Source of the DNA: Mesorhabditis belari
Lineage: Eukaryota > Nematoda > Chromadorea > Rhabditida > Rhabditidae
Length of the DNA stretch: 64,000 nucleotides
Assembly: GCA_958450365.1 (NCBI GenBank)
Contig: CAUEEP010000657.1
Span: 62,001-126,000, forward strand
Direction of reading: 5' to 3'
How positions within the stretch are numbered: the stretch's first letter is position 1; the number at the start of each line of letters is the position of its first letter. Shown here piece by piece: positions 33,001 through 43,649 of the stretch. The position numbers and the translations under genes were made by a program. Below the pieces are notes generated by a model. The model was not told the origin of the DNA. It was given only the letters and a program-made list of their open reading frames with translations, and did no database searches.

Positions 33001-34002
33001 TAGGTAGAATAGATAAATGATTGACCATCTGTTTATAGTGAATCATAGAGCCGGTAAAGATTTAATCATATCCGGTCAAGATTTTCTATTGCATAATAGG
33101 CTTTTTTGGTAATTTTAGCCATTTTTATCTTTTGTTTTTGACCTTTTTTCAACTACCATCGTCTAAATCATTTAAAAGTCATTGTCTAGATCGAAAGCTA
33201 CTGTTTATAGTGAATCAGATTGACTCTAGAGTCATTCTAGAATCCACCTAGTCAATCTAGTCAATCATAAAGTCAATCTAGAGTCAATCTAGTCATTCTA
33301 GAGTCAATCTAGAGTCAATCTAGAGTCAATCTAGAGTCAATCTAAAGCCTAGAGTTAATCTAGTCAATCTAGTCATTCTAGAGTCAATCTAGGGCCAATC
33401 TAGAGTCATTCTAGAGCCTAGAGTCAATCTAGTCAATCTAGTCAATCATAGAGTTAATCTAGAGTCAATCTAGTCATTCTAGAGTCAATCTAGGGCCAAT
33501 CTAGAGTCATTCTAGAGTCTAGAGTCAATCTAGTCAATCTAGTCAATCATAGAGTTAATCTAGAGTCAATCTAGTCATTCTAGAGTCAATCTAGAGTCAA
33601 TCTAGAATCCACCTAGTCAATCTAGTCAATCATAAAGTTAATCTAGAGTCAACCTAGTCATTCTAGAGTCAATCTAGGGCCAATCTAGAGTCATTCTAGA
33701 GCCTAGAGTCAATCTAGTCAGTCTAGTCAATCATAGAGTTAATCTAGAGTCAATCTAGTCATTCTAGAGTCAATCTAGTCAATCTAGTCAATCATAGAGT
33801 CAATCTAGACTCAATCTAGTCAATCTAGACTCAATCTAGACTCAATCATCGATTCTTTTTCAGAAACAAACAACTGGAGATGCTGTTGTTGGATCGGAAT
33901 GCGCGGATTCGGGACTTGTTGAAGGAGAACTTGCAAACGAGTGTGAAATTGAGGAAACTGATGAGTCGAATCGGAGAGGAGACGGCTGAGCAATTGCTGT
34001 GA
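30046..34002 (+). CDS. Unrecognised multi-exon gene (3' reading frame unresolved)
   Basis: Five exons fit together in phase: 30046-30174, 31045-31200, 31318-31382, 31422-31486 and 31735-31825. All have GT donors and AG acceptors, and two of the introns are very short (117 and 39 bp). The product opens [20 protein letters not shown] and contains [40 protein letters not shown] and [20 protein letters not shown]. It is largely polar and probably disordered. Two further exons (from about 31885 or 31909 to 32020, and 33864-34002) look most coding in a frame giving [19 protein letters not shown] and a leucine-rich helix ([20 protein letters not shown] ... EETAEQLL). That frame is one base out of phase with exon 5. 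The in-phase reading instead gives a His/Ser-rich tail stopping at 33989. No family is recognised. Confidence 0.5.
30308..30445. repeat. 20-bp tandem repeat
   Basis: About six near-perfect units of CAGAGACCTGGGCCATGACA in intron 1 of the preceding gene. Open frames through it are by-products of the repeat. Confidence 0.9.
30488..30664. mobile_element. Palindromic foldback element (~177 bp)
   Basis: Arms of ~58 bp (30488-30546 and 30606-30664) are near-perfect reverse complements, both containing GACTGACCGGGAAACCTATC, around a ~60-bp loop. No target duplication is clear. It lies in intron 1 of the unrecognised gene and could form a cruciform or an RNA hairpin. Confidence 0.75.
30790..31040. 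repeat. ~57-bp minisatellite ending at an exon acceptor
   Basis: Four to five units built from TTTGGGAATGCCT and ATCAGAAACGCAGTCGATTC. The last, decayed unit (CGCAGTCAATTCCAG) supplies the splice acceptor of the exon at 31045. Confidence 0.85.
32037..32525. repeat. Degenerate GG(A/T/C)TCT hexamer tract
   Basis: About 490 bp of hexamer and 12-mer variants such as GGATCTGGTTCTGG fill the last intron of the unrecognised gene. The open frame through it encodes only Gly/Ser/Pro repeats and is flanked by a splice donor. Confidence 0.85.
33225..33850. repeat. TCTAGAGTCAA-type tandem repeat
   Basis: About 620 bp of units such as TCTAGAGTCAA and TCTAGTCAA, arranged in a higher-order repeat of roughly 110 bp. 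Intronic. Confidence 0.9.
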
Positions 34003-34746
34003 GATTTCAGAGATTATCTAAAAAAGCAAAAGAGTATGAAAAGCAAAAGAAATAGAGCAAATCGAGAAATCGAGAAAATCGAGAAAATCGAGAAAATCAA
34101 AAGAAATCAAAAGAAATCGAGAAAATCGAGAAAATCAAAAGAAATCAAGAAAATTGCGTCCAGTAGAGTTGAATCCAGCTCAAGGATTGTACAAAAAAGC
34201 CTGTAAAAACTTGTAAAAACTTGTAAAAGCTTGTAAAAACTTGTAAAAACTTGTAAAAGCCAACAGAAACCAGTCCCAGCAATTTCAGAGCACCAACGCC
34301 GATGCAACCACGCAATAAACGGCCACGAATCATTGAAACGGTTGAGAAAAACGTGAAAATTGATTGATTGATTGATTAGCTGAAAAATAGCTGAAAAACA
34401 GCTGAAAAACAGCTGAAGAACAGCTGAAGAATGCTTTGAATTGCTTTAAGTTTGAATTTCTTCGACTTTTTCCGTTCATTTACTCGTTTTTCTTGTAAAT
34501 AAGCGCCTTTTCACCTTCACAAAATGCTTTCAAATAAAATTTTTATCATTTTTATCAAAAAATTGTGCTCATTCTCTTTGTTGAATCAAATTTTATCAAA
34601 AAATTGTTCAAACGAACTTCAGAATTCAAATTGAAAACCTATTTAAAGCCTGTTTAAAGCCTATTTTCAGATTTCAACAATCATTTTCGAATTAAACTTC
34701 GAATTAAACTCATTTCTAATCTCATTTCTAATCAAAGCTCTACAAA
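34003..34746. other. Intergenic and elc-1 5' flank
   Basis: Simple repeats (GAGAAAATC at 34,060-34,140; AAAACTTGT at 34,195-34,260; ATTG and AGCTGAAAAAC at 34,360-34,430) are followed by the 34449-34665 segment that also occurs at 643-887 and 21362-21606. The presumed elc-1 promoter or leader lies here. A TTTTCAG at ~34,669 may be a trans-splice site. Confidence 0.55.
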
Positions 34747-36584
34747 ATGTCGAATAATAAAGACGAGATTGACGAGGAGACGCAGGGTGAGTCCAAAAAA
34801 TTTGATTACTTTTTAATTTGACAACTTTTTAATTTGACACTCTTTAAAGCTCCATAACTTTTTTCAGAAAGCATACTATTTTAAAGTTTTAATATGGTTT
34901 TAAAGAGGATCTTTCAGGCTTTCGATTAAGCCTGAATAGAGCTTAATTGGATTAGCCAATCCTGAGAAAACAGCAGTTAAAGTTAAGCCTTTTTTCTTGA
35001 CTTTTTTTGGATTTTAGCAGATTTTGGCGCTGAATTTGCTGGATTAAATTCAGAATTTTGTCAAGAGCTGAATGTCAGACAAGAGCTGAATGTCTAAATT
35101 CTCTTAAAAATTAAGGACAGCACTTTCAAATTGAAGCCTGCAGCTTTTTTTGAGCCTTTCAAGTGGCTGGGGTGCATTTTCTTTGCTAGACAACTTGTGT
35201 AATTAAACCGACCGATTTTTACAAAGCCCCAAAAAGAGAACGGACTAGAATTTGTAATAGCTCTTCAAATTGGAAGTCACAGCTCTTGTTTTAAGCCTTT
35301 CAAGTGAACACGGTTAAAAAAAATGGTTCAAGTATAGTACAAGTATAGTTCAAGCATACCGTATTTATTCGAATAGAAGACCGGTCTTCTATTCTTTTCA
35401 AATATTCTTTTCAATCACTCCCTAGACCCCGTCTTCTATTCGAGACGGGCTTATAATCGAGGCCGGTCTTCTAAATCGAGTAAATACGGTAGTTCCCAAT
35501 TTCAGAAATCACCGTCGAGGGCCCCGAATCAACATATGTGAAGCTGGTGAGCAGCGATGGCCACGAATTCTACATAAAGAGAGAACACGCATTGATCTCT
35601 GGGACAATCAAAGCAATGTTGAGGCAAGAATTGACTCAAGAATTGAGAGCAAAGCTAGACGTTAACTAATCATAAATTTTAGTGGACCTGGTGCTTTCCA
35701 AGAAAACGAGGCAAACGAGGTGAACTTCCGAGAGATTCCGTGAGTTTTTAGCAAAAGCAAGATTGCAAAGCAAAAGGCTAAGCAAAATTGAAAAGCTCAA
35801 GGGCATGGGAAGCGTGAAAAACAGAGTGGAAACGCCAAAAACGGGCGGAGCTTTGGAAAAATCAGAGTTTGAGCGATTTTCTCGAAAACTATTTATGGAG
35901 TAGACGTAATTTTGAAATATTCGGCCATTATGGAAGTCACATCGGGGAATCGTTGTGAAAGTTTTGGGTAAAGTTGATAAGATGAATGGGGGAATGAGAC
36001 AAATCAGTTTGGATCAAAAAGGCGCGGAATTTTTTGAAAACCAAAAATTCTAATAAACTTTTCGGCAGATCTGGAACGCACATAGTTCATTGCAGTTTTT
36101 AGAATTTAGATTTATGCAAATTTTTAGTAAGCGATAGGTCCATGGTTCGACTCCGCTGAGTGACGAGATTTTTCAAATCGTCTTTTCGATACTTTTTTTG
36201 AGCGTTTCAGCTAGTGTGCGCTCCAGATCGGTAGAATCATTCAGGAATTGATCCAATTTCAACTTAAATCCGAAAAAATCCCGGGGGAAGAGCGAATCAC
36301 CCGAGCTGTTCTCTGTGCGGTAATCGCTCGCTGTCTAGCACACCGCTCGGGGATAGGAGGCGTCCCTTTTGGCATATTTCAGACCTTGAACAGAAAGATT
36401 ATCATATTAAAAGAAAGATTCCCATTAAATGAACTTTTTCAGTTCCCACGTTTTGCTCAAAGTTTGTCACTATTTCGCGTACAAAGCAAAGTACACGAAT
36501 TCGGCGGCGGAGATCCCCGAGTTCAACATCGAGCCCGACGTGGCGCTCGAGTTATTAATGGCGGCGAATTTCCTCGATTGTTGA
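34747..36584 (+). CDS. elc-1: Elongin C
   Basis: Exons 34747-34786, 35506-35623, 35683-35739 and 36443-36584 give a 118-residue protein, close to the 112-115 residues usual for elongin C. Diagnostic segments in order are [20 protein letters not shown] (24-43), [16 protein letters not shown] and the C-terminal [12 protein letters not shown]. Elongin C has a Skp1-like BTB/POZ fold. It pairs with elongin B, links BC-box receptors to CUL2-type ubiquitin ligases, and also belongs to the elongin transcription factor. Exon 2 ends AG|GCAAG, a GC-AG intron of 59 bp, which is needed to keep MLSGPG in frame. Intron 1 carries a 135-bp MITE, and intron 3 carries a ~495-bp dispersed repeat shared with chtl-1. 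The first 13 residues are a polar extension. Confidence 0.95.
35357..35491. mobile_element. 135-bp MITE in elc-1 intron 1
   Basis: Ends TACCGTATTTATTCGAATAG and its imperfect reverse complement (CGAGTAAATACGGTA), with a second internal pair around ACCGGTCTTCTA. Non-coding. Confidence 0.75.
35867..36362. repeat. ~495-bp dispersed repeat (elc-1 intron copy)
   Basis: Matches 54667-55086 and 55087-55592 in a chtl-1 intron at ~90% identity by eye. It contains the 11-bp motif at 35930, 36071 (both reverse) and 36216. An exact Pol III B-box-like GGTTCGACTCC is at 36144-36154, with an A-box-like TAGTTCATTGC at 36083-36093 and a T-run at ~36,170. A tRNA-derived origin is possible, but no cloverleaf can be drawn convincingly. 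Confidence 0.65.
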
Positions 36585-36730
36585 AGAGAAAAAATTCATT
36601 TTCCGGGTCAATTTCACGTCAAAATCTCTCATTTTTTGAAATTTTTTGGAATTTTTTGTGAATTTATTTATAAGGATAATAAAAATTTGAAATTTTTTAA
36701 GAAAAAACAGAGATTTCTTTGAAAATCTTA

Positions 36731-36763
<33 letters not shown>

Positions 36764-36932
36764 GAAAATCAACAAGAGAACTTTGAAATTGCTTTCGATA
36801 AACGTTTGTGATGATGAGCATCACAAACGAATTGAAATTTACATTTGAAATTGCCAACAACCTTGCGTTTAATCTAGAATCTAAATTTTCATTTCCTAAA
36901 AGGTGCTTAAAACTTACGGGGAAAAGGGGTTA
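36585..36932. other. elc-1 3' flank with (AAC)n
   Basis: AT-rich 3' flank. An uninterrupted AAC microsatellite occupies about 36732-36763. No AATAAA is obvious close to the stop. Confidence 0.6.
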
Positions 36933-36934
36933 GC

Positions 36935-37620
36935 AGCATTAAAATGGCGGCATAAAATGGCGGCATAAAATGGCAGCATTAAAATGGCGGCATTAAATAG
37001 CAGCATTAAATGGCAGCATTAAATGTCAGCATTGAAATAGCAGCATTAAATGGCGGGATTAAACTTGCAGCATTAAATGGCAGCATTAAAATGGCAGCAT
37101 TAAATGGCAGCATTAAATGGCGGCATTAAATGGCGGCATTGAAATAGCAGTATTGAAATAGCAGCATTAAATGTCAGCATTAAATGTCAGCATTAAACAG
37201 CAGCATTAAATGGCAGCATTAAATGGCGGCATTAAATGGCGGCATTGAAATAGCAGTATTGAAATAGCAGCATTAAATGTCAGCATTAAACAGCAGCATT
37301 AAATGGCGGCATAAAATGGCGGCATAAAATGGCGGCATTGAAATAGCAGTATTGAAATAGCAGCATTAAATGTCAGCATTAAACAGCAGCATTAAATGGC
37401 AGCATTAAAATGGCGGCATAAAATGGCGGCATTAAAGGGCAGTATTAAAATGGCGGCATTAAAATGGCAGCATTAAATGGCGGCATTAAATGGCGGCATT
37501 AAATAGCAGCATTAAATGGCGGGATTAAACTTGCAGCATTAAATAACAGCATTAAATGGCGGCATTAAATGGCAGCATTAAATAACAGCATTAAATGTCA
37601 GCATTAAACAGCAGCATTAA
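36935..37620. repeat. ~14-bp GCAGCATTAAAT minisatellite
   Basis: About 50 variants of GGCAGCATTAAAT, GGCGGCATTAAAT and ATAGCAGTATTGA in a higher-order pattern. Non-coding. Confidence 0.9.
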
Positions 37621-37904
37621 AATGCCAATAATTTCGATGGTGGGGGTTATTCTTGGACAAGGTTTGTGGGGGGCGATTCTGAGATTATGGGGGGAGGGGC
37701 GATTCTAGGAAAGGTCCGGGTAATGGATGTTTGTCGTAGAATTGCCCCCACTACCCTATGGGAACGTATCTTCTCCCCTGTATACAAATATTACCCCTCA
37801 CCGTGGGGGTGAAATTACGATGTTTAGACGAGAATCATGCCCCACTCAAAAGTAGTATTCCCCCATAGTTGTGGGAGAAGCAGTGGTAGGGGCAGGGGGG
37901 AAGC

Positions 37905-38045
37905 GATGCGCGGACGGCAGCGGTGCGCGGACGGCAGCGGTGCGCGGACGGCAGCGGTGCGCGGACGGCAGCGGTGCGCGGACGGCAGCGGTGCGCGGAC
38001 GGCAGCGGTGCGCGGACGGCAGCGGTGCGCGGACGGCAGCGACGC
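37905..38045. repeat. 17-bp GC-rich minisatellite
   Basis: Eight perfect units of GCGCGGACGGCAGCGGT in otherwise AT-rich DNA. The frames open through it on both strands result from the unit length. Confidence 0.9.
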
Positions 38046-38159
38046 AGGAGGGAAGGGTAAAGTTGCGAGATTTTTCAGAGCTAAGCAAATCACAGCTCAA
38101 GCACTATTCTTATGAGTATTACTGTAGGAAACAACTTAAATGTTAATTGAATTGTGTGC

Positions 38160-38780
38160 AATGCGTCCCAGATTTCAGTTGAGAAAAAGAATTTTCAAAA
38201 ATCGAGCCCTGTCCGCTAAACTGGATATCACAGCTTTCATTTAAACCAAAAAGTTACAGTAACCCGGACGATAGAAAATTTACCATCTTTACTGAGGAAA
38301 CACTGAGTTTTTAGCTATCGTGCGTTCCAGGATGCTCAAAAAGTGAAACTTGAAGTCTTTTAGTGCACTAGATGGCTCGCGTTTGGGACGAACTCGACCA
38401 AGTGGACTGGAAATCCTCCAATTGAAAATTTTCGTTTCAAATCTTTTCCAAATCCCTTTGTGCGTTCCAGGATGGTCAAAAAGTGGAACTTGAAGTCTTT
38501 TAGTGCACTAGATGGCTCGCGTTTGGGACGAGCTCGACCAAGTGGACTGAAAATCCTTAAACTCAGAATTTTGATCTCAAATCTTTTCAAGAATCGTTGT
38601 GCGTTCCAGGTTGCTCAAAAAGTGAAACTTGAAGTCTTTTAGTGCACTAGATGGCTCGCGTTTGGGACGAACTCGACCAAATGGACTGGAAATCCTCCAA
38701 TTGAAAATTTTCGTTTCAAATCTTTTCCAAATCCCTTTGTGCGTTCCAGGATGGTCAAAAATCTGAAAGGCACGCACTTT
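38160..38780. repeat. ~140-bp tandem repeat with the 11-bp motif
   Basis: Units share TAGTGCACTAGATGGCTCGC and each contains GTGCGTTCCAGG, at 38320, 38460, 38599 and 38740 (spacing 139-141). Confidence 0.85.
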
Positions 38781-39107
38781 TATCGTGAAAATTTCAAAGA
38801 TCTAGTCTTGTTCATCAAATCCTTCACCTCCCACTGTTCAAAACTTCATTTCACAACCTTTCCCAGCCGATAATTATATTTTCAAGTACAGAAGCCCTAC
38901 GTGGGTCTGAAATAGTATTTATTTTCCCTAAAAAAGTGCAAAGAAGAGGGCAGTAATGAGCGGGAAAAAAAAAATCGTTTCTATAGAAACAATCAACTTT
39001 TGGAGAAGGACAAAAATTGATTTCACCTAATTTTTCATTTTTGCGGAAAAGTCACCTGCTCATATTTTAAACTGTGTTCCAGATTACAGTAAACTTTCGT
39101 TTTTTAG

Positions 39108-39699
39108 GCATCAAAGACAGGTGAAACCGATGACAGCGACGAGCGATCGAAAAAGCGCTCCGCCCGTCATGGGTACGGTAGTTTTAAGCTGTTTTAAACT
39201 GGTTTGAACTGGTTTTAAGCTGGTTTAAACTGGTTTAAACTGGTTTACACGGGTTTAAGCTGTTTTAAACTGGTTTAGAGCTGGTTTAAGCTGGTTTAGA
39301 CTGGTTTAAACTGGTTTAATCTGGCTTCTATGAACTAAGTGCTACGGTGGAGACAGACAGACTTGATACAGTAGTTTTAAGTGACTTTTACTGCCTTCGA
39401 GCAGGATTACGGTGGTTTTAAAGCTATTTTTTAAAAGCTTTTGTCAAAGGTTACTGTAGTTTCTTTAGTTTTTTTGGATTTTTTGAGTTTTTTGAGCTTT
39501 TTTTGAGCTTTTTGAGCTTTCTTGAGTTGATTACGGTAGCTTTTCTTAAGGTAAATGATACGGTAGACGATGGAAACGTTAGTTTTGAGCTCTGTTTTCC
39601 CCCGGCAAAGGATTTGAGCTTAAATTAATGTAGCAAAAAGATTTTAGTGAAAACTCGCACCTCGAACAATCCGATGAGTCGAGAAAACATGGCGAAAAG
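39108..39699 (+). CDS. Two candidate exons of an unidentified gene
   Basis: 39108-39172 (acceptor TTTTTTAG, donor GTACGG) and 39648-39699 (acceptor ATTTTAG, donor GTCGGT) join in phase. They encode ASKTGETDDSDERSKKRSAR then HGENSHLEQSDESRKHGEK, a charged low-complexity peptide with coding-like codon use. Donors are weak and no start, stop or further in-phase exons were found. The intervening DNA is a CTGGTTTAAA repeat (39,180-39,330). Confidence 0.25.
39180..39330. repeat. ACTGGTTTAA repeat
   Basis: Roughly a dozen variants of AACTGGTTTAA and AGCTGGTTTAA in tandem. Confidence 0.85.
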
Positions 39700-39779
39700 G
39701 TCGGTTTTCGGGAAAGTCGTCGATTTTTTCGGTAATCTGGAACGCACAGCACATAATTGGTGGATTACGGTAGCTGTAG

Positions 39780-40280
39780 GGTAGCGTAGCTGCGAGCGAG
39801 TACTGTACTGTACTGTACTGTAGCGAGTACTTAGGAGTTTACTGGAACGTAACGTAGCGTAACGTAGCGTAGCCTAGCGTAGCCCAGCTGTAGCGCAGCT
39901 TTAGCGTAGCGTAGCCTAGCGTATCGGTTTTCGGGAAAGGCATCGATTTTTTCGCTAAGCTGGAAAGCACAGCACATAATTGGTGGATTACGATAGCTGT
40001 AGCGTATCGTAGCATAGCTGTAGCGTAGCTGTAGCGTAGCTGTAGCGTAGCGTAGCTGTAGCTGTAGCTGTAGCGTAGCTGTAGCTGTAGCTGTAGCGTA
40101 GCGTAGCCGTAGCATAGCGTAGCTGTAGGTTAGCTGTAGCTGTAGCATAGCTGTAGGTGTAGCGTATGGTAGCATAGCTGTAGCGTAGCTGTGGCGTAGC
40201 GTAGAGTAGCATAGAGTAGCTGTAGGGAGTACTGTACTGTACTGTAGCGAGTACTTTAGAGTTTACTGTACTGTACTGTA
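39780..40280. repeat. GTAGC/GTAGCT pentamer-hexamer tract
   Basis: AGCGTAGCTGT variants (about 39,780-40,240) flanked by TACTGTACTG runs at both ends. Frames through it are artefacts. Confidence 0.85.
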
Positions 40281-40359
40281 CAGTACTGTACAACAGAGAT
40301 AACTGTCTAATGACAAGCAAAAAGGTAAAATTTAAGCAAATCACAAGGAAAATGAATAA

Positions 40360-41240
40360 GAATGACCTCCAAAATGTTCATTGTCATTGGAAATCATGAC
40401 GCACCAATAGCAGTTTTGCCGCAAAATGGTTGAGAGAAGCAATTTCGCTCTAACATTACGCAAGTTTAAATCATTTTTAACTGGTGACCTTAAAAACAGT
40501 CAAGCTTGATGCTGTGAAGTCCAGAATGCGTTTTCCCGAAGAAATTGAATCAATCTTGACCACCCATCCTTGAGAAAACGGTCCGGTTTAGTTACGCAAC
40601 TTGGGGACTCTATCATTGTTAGCTGTTAGCCTCAAAAACAGCAAAATGGCTTGTGTGCCATCCAGAATTCGTTTTCCCGAAGAAATCAAACCAATCTTGA
40701 TCACCCATCCTTGAGAAAACAGCCCGGTTCAGTTACGCAACTTGGACTTTTTTTAGTTTCTTTTCTGTTACCCCAAATCATTGAAAATCGCTGTTGTGAC
40801 ATCCAGGATTTAGTTTCCCGTGGTTTTCGAATCAATTTGGAAACCCAGAGCCAAGAAATCCCTCCGGTTCAGTTACGCAACTTGCGAACTTTTTCTCTGT
40901 TAGCTGTTAACCTCAAAAACAGCAAAATGGCTTGTGTGCCATTCAGGATTCGTTTTCCCGAAGAAATCAAACCAATCTTGATCACCCATCCTTGAGAAAA
41001 CGGTCCGGTTTAGTTACGCAACACGACTTTATCATTGTTAGCTGTTAGCCACAAAAACGAAGCAAAGCACAAGAAAAATTTGCAAGAATGACCTCCAAAA
41101 TGCTCATTGTCATTGGAAATCATGACGCACAATAGCAGTTTTACCGCAAAATGGTTGAGAGAAGCAATTTCTCTCTAACATTCAGTCGTTTCACAGAAAT
41201 TCTCACTTCAATCAATGCTGTGATATCCAGAACTCTCAAA
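40360..41240. repeat. 141-bp-spaced motif array
   Basis: The motif GTGNNNTCCAG occurs at 40514, 40655, 40796 and 40936 (spacing 140-141) and again at 41220. Each of the first four is followed after ~60 bp by the partner CCGGTTYAGTTACGCAAC. Unit sequences alternate between two types. Confidence 0.8.
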
Positions 41241-41329
41241 TAAGTTTAGAATTTGCGAAGTTTAAGATGAAATTTGTAAGATTTATGCGGGAACTCAAAA
41301 ATTCAACTCAATCACGATGCAGAATAGGA

Positions 41330-41480
41330 GTTTTGAAAGAGAAAGAAAAGAGAAAGAAAAGAGAAAGAAAAGAGAAAGAAAAGAGAAAGAAGAGAGAAAG
41401 AAGAGAGAAAGAAGAGAGGAAGAAGAGAGAAAGAAGAGAGAAAGAAAAGAGGAAGAAATGTTAGAGAGAAAAGAGTTCTC
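41330..41480. repeat. GAGAAAGAAAA tract
   Basis: Purine-rich 10-11-bp repeat (GAGAAAGAAAA, AGAGAGAAAGA). Coding in any frame gives only Lys/Arg/Glu repeats. Confidence 0.9.
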
Positions 41481-42049
41481 TCTAACATTTGGCCGTTTAC
41501 TGAATATCTTTTCTTGGTTTTAATCAAGAATTTCAATATTTTTCTATGATTTCTATGATTCTACGATATTAACATTCAAGTTTAACGAAAAAAACGTTTT
41601 TTTTTTTGCGTTCTTTCTTACCTTAAATTTGGCAGTCAGAAGTTGAGCCGAACTTGCTTTTCGAGGATTTAACTCGTCCTCATCAACGTTTCAGCACTAA
41701 ATTGAATTTTATTGGGTTACATATGCCATTTACCATTTCCCATTTTGCCATTTACCTATTACCATTTACCATTTTATTAATTTACATTTACCATTTAAGA
41801 TTCACATTTAACAGAAACTGGAAAATAACAAAATTTCGGTTTATCTTTTGAATCTTTGAATCAAAAGAAAAATCTTTTGAAAAGCCCATGCGAAATTAAA
41901 ATTCTCAAAATAGAAATAGCAAAATTTTGGCTAATTGAGTGTCACATTATCTTCCGATTCGTTTGATAATGTTTAAAACATACTAGCCAAAGCATTGAAA
42001 GACAGCCCTACAAGGACATCTCTAGAAGGACATGATCAATCTTTGGCAT

Positions 42050-42530
42050 TCTCGGTGTTCTTCTAGAGATCTCCTTCTAGAGCTGTCCATCTAAAGGTGT
42101 CCATCTAGATGTCTCCATCTAGAGCTGTCCATCTAAAGCTGTCCTTCTAGATGTCTCCATCTAAAGGTCTCCTTCTAAAGCCGTCCATCTAAAGCTGTCC
42201 TTCTAGAAGTGTTCATCTAAAGGTCTCCTTCTAAAGCTGTCCATCTAAAGCCGTCCATCTAAAGCTGTCCTTCTAGAAGTGTTCATCTAAAGGTCTCCTT
42301 CTAAAGCTGTCCATCTAAAGCTGTCCATCTAAAGCTGTCCATCTAAAGCTGTCCATCTAAAGCTGTCCTTCTAGAAGTCTCCTTCTAGAGCTGTCCATCT
42401 AAAGGTGTCCATCTAGAGGTCTCCATCTAAAGGTCTCCTTCTAAAGGTGTCCATCTAGATGTCTCCATCTAAAGCTGTCCATCTAAAGCTGTCCATCTAA
42501 AGGTGTCCATCTAAAGCTGTCCTTTTGCAT
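42050..42530. repeat. CTGTCCATCTAAAG repeat
   Basis: About 30 units of 14 bp, with variants CTGTCCATCTAAAG and GTCTCCTTCTAGAG. Confidence 0.9.
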
Positions 42531-42819
42531 TCTTCATCTGGCGTTCTAGGTTAGCCTTACTGAAACTTTGATAGAAACAATTTTAAACCAGCCATCGAGC
42601 ACTCATTTTTGTGCAAAAATTTCGAATGTTTTTAAAAGTGCAAAAGAAATTGGATGACCTTGTCTTTTCCTTTCGCTTTCCTCACCACAAAAACTATTAT
42701 CGAGTCAATTTGCGCCCCGCTGTGGTTTCTTGAAAGTTTTTGCTAGAAAGTACACATTAAAACTAAAGAGTTAGGGAAAATTATCGAAATTAACGATTTA
42801 GTTCCTATTCGGTTTGGAT

Positions 42820-43400
42820 TCAGTTCTGATTGGATTCGGTTACAATTCGAGGCTGGTTCGGTCCTGATTCGATTCCAATTCGAGGCTGGTTCGGTCCTGA
42901 TTCGATTCCAATTCGAGGCTGGTTCGGTCCTGATTCGATTCCAATTCGAGGCTGGTTCGGTCCTGATTCGATTCCAATTCAAGGCTGCTTCGAGGCTGAT
43001 TTGGTCCTCAAAATCTGATGAATCATGTGTTCCAAATGATGGAATCATATGCGCAAACATTAGAGAAAGAAGTCGGATTTGTGCCAAGGAGAAAGCGTGA
43101 GAAAGCGAGAAAGTCATCAACTCCTAAAGCTCCTAAAGTTAGAAGAAACACCTTTCAAGCCTTTCAACTTTGAAAGCTAATATAGAAAAGTTGAGAGCTC
43201 TAATCGACTCTCAAATTGGCGGCGTTAGAGGAGATTTGATCAAAATTCATCTCCAGACAAATGCAAGGAGAATCGGTTATAATTCAAGGCTGGTTCGGTC
43301 CTGATTCGGTTACGATTCGAGGCTGATTCGGTCATGATTCGAGGCTGGTTCAATTCCCATTCAATCCCATTCAATCCCAATTCAATTCCAATTCAATTCC
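42820..43400. repeat. TTCGAGGCTGGTTCGGTCCT repeat
   Basis: About four units of ~36 bp at 42,835-43,000, and scattered related units at 43,275-43,400. The flank at 43,072-43,252 forms one arm of an inverted repeat with 44,407-44,600. Confidence 0.85.
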
Positions 43401-43649
43401 AGTTCGAGGACGATTTAGTTCCCATTTAGTTTTCAACATCTTTTTGAAAAAGTAGTTGCGGGAATTTGTCCAAAATCTGAAGTGTTATATAGAGAATTGT
43501 AGCCCTTAATCTTGGCTACATTTCTCTAAAAAAGCTTTTGAATCTAATGCACACAGATCATTAAACAAGTCATTGAATGAGCACTCGTCGATGGCTGTAA
43601 CGGATAATTGCCCGGACTCATTCTCAATCTCCAAGAATGGCCAAAACGA

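Noticed and set aside
36120..36175. tRNA gene around GGTTCGACTCC
   Set aside because: B box is perfect, but no acceptor stem or anticodon arm can be paired and the T stem pairs at only about three of five positions. Kept as a possible tRNA-derived repeat only.
34747..36584. Functional link between elongin C and the F-box-like cluster
   Set aside because: F-box proteins use Skp1, not elongin C. Proximity in the window and the shared 5' flank fragment do not show a common pathway.
37824..38146. Several overlapping ~90-codon frames on both strands
   Set aside because: Eight perfect 17-bp GC-rich units lack stops in all frames; low-complexity artefact.
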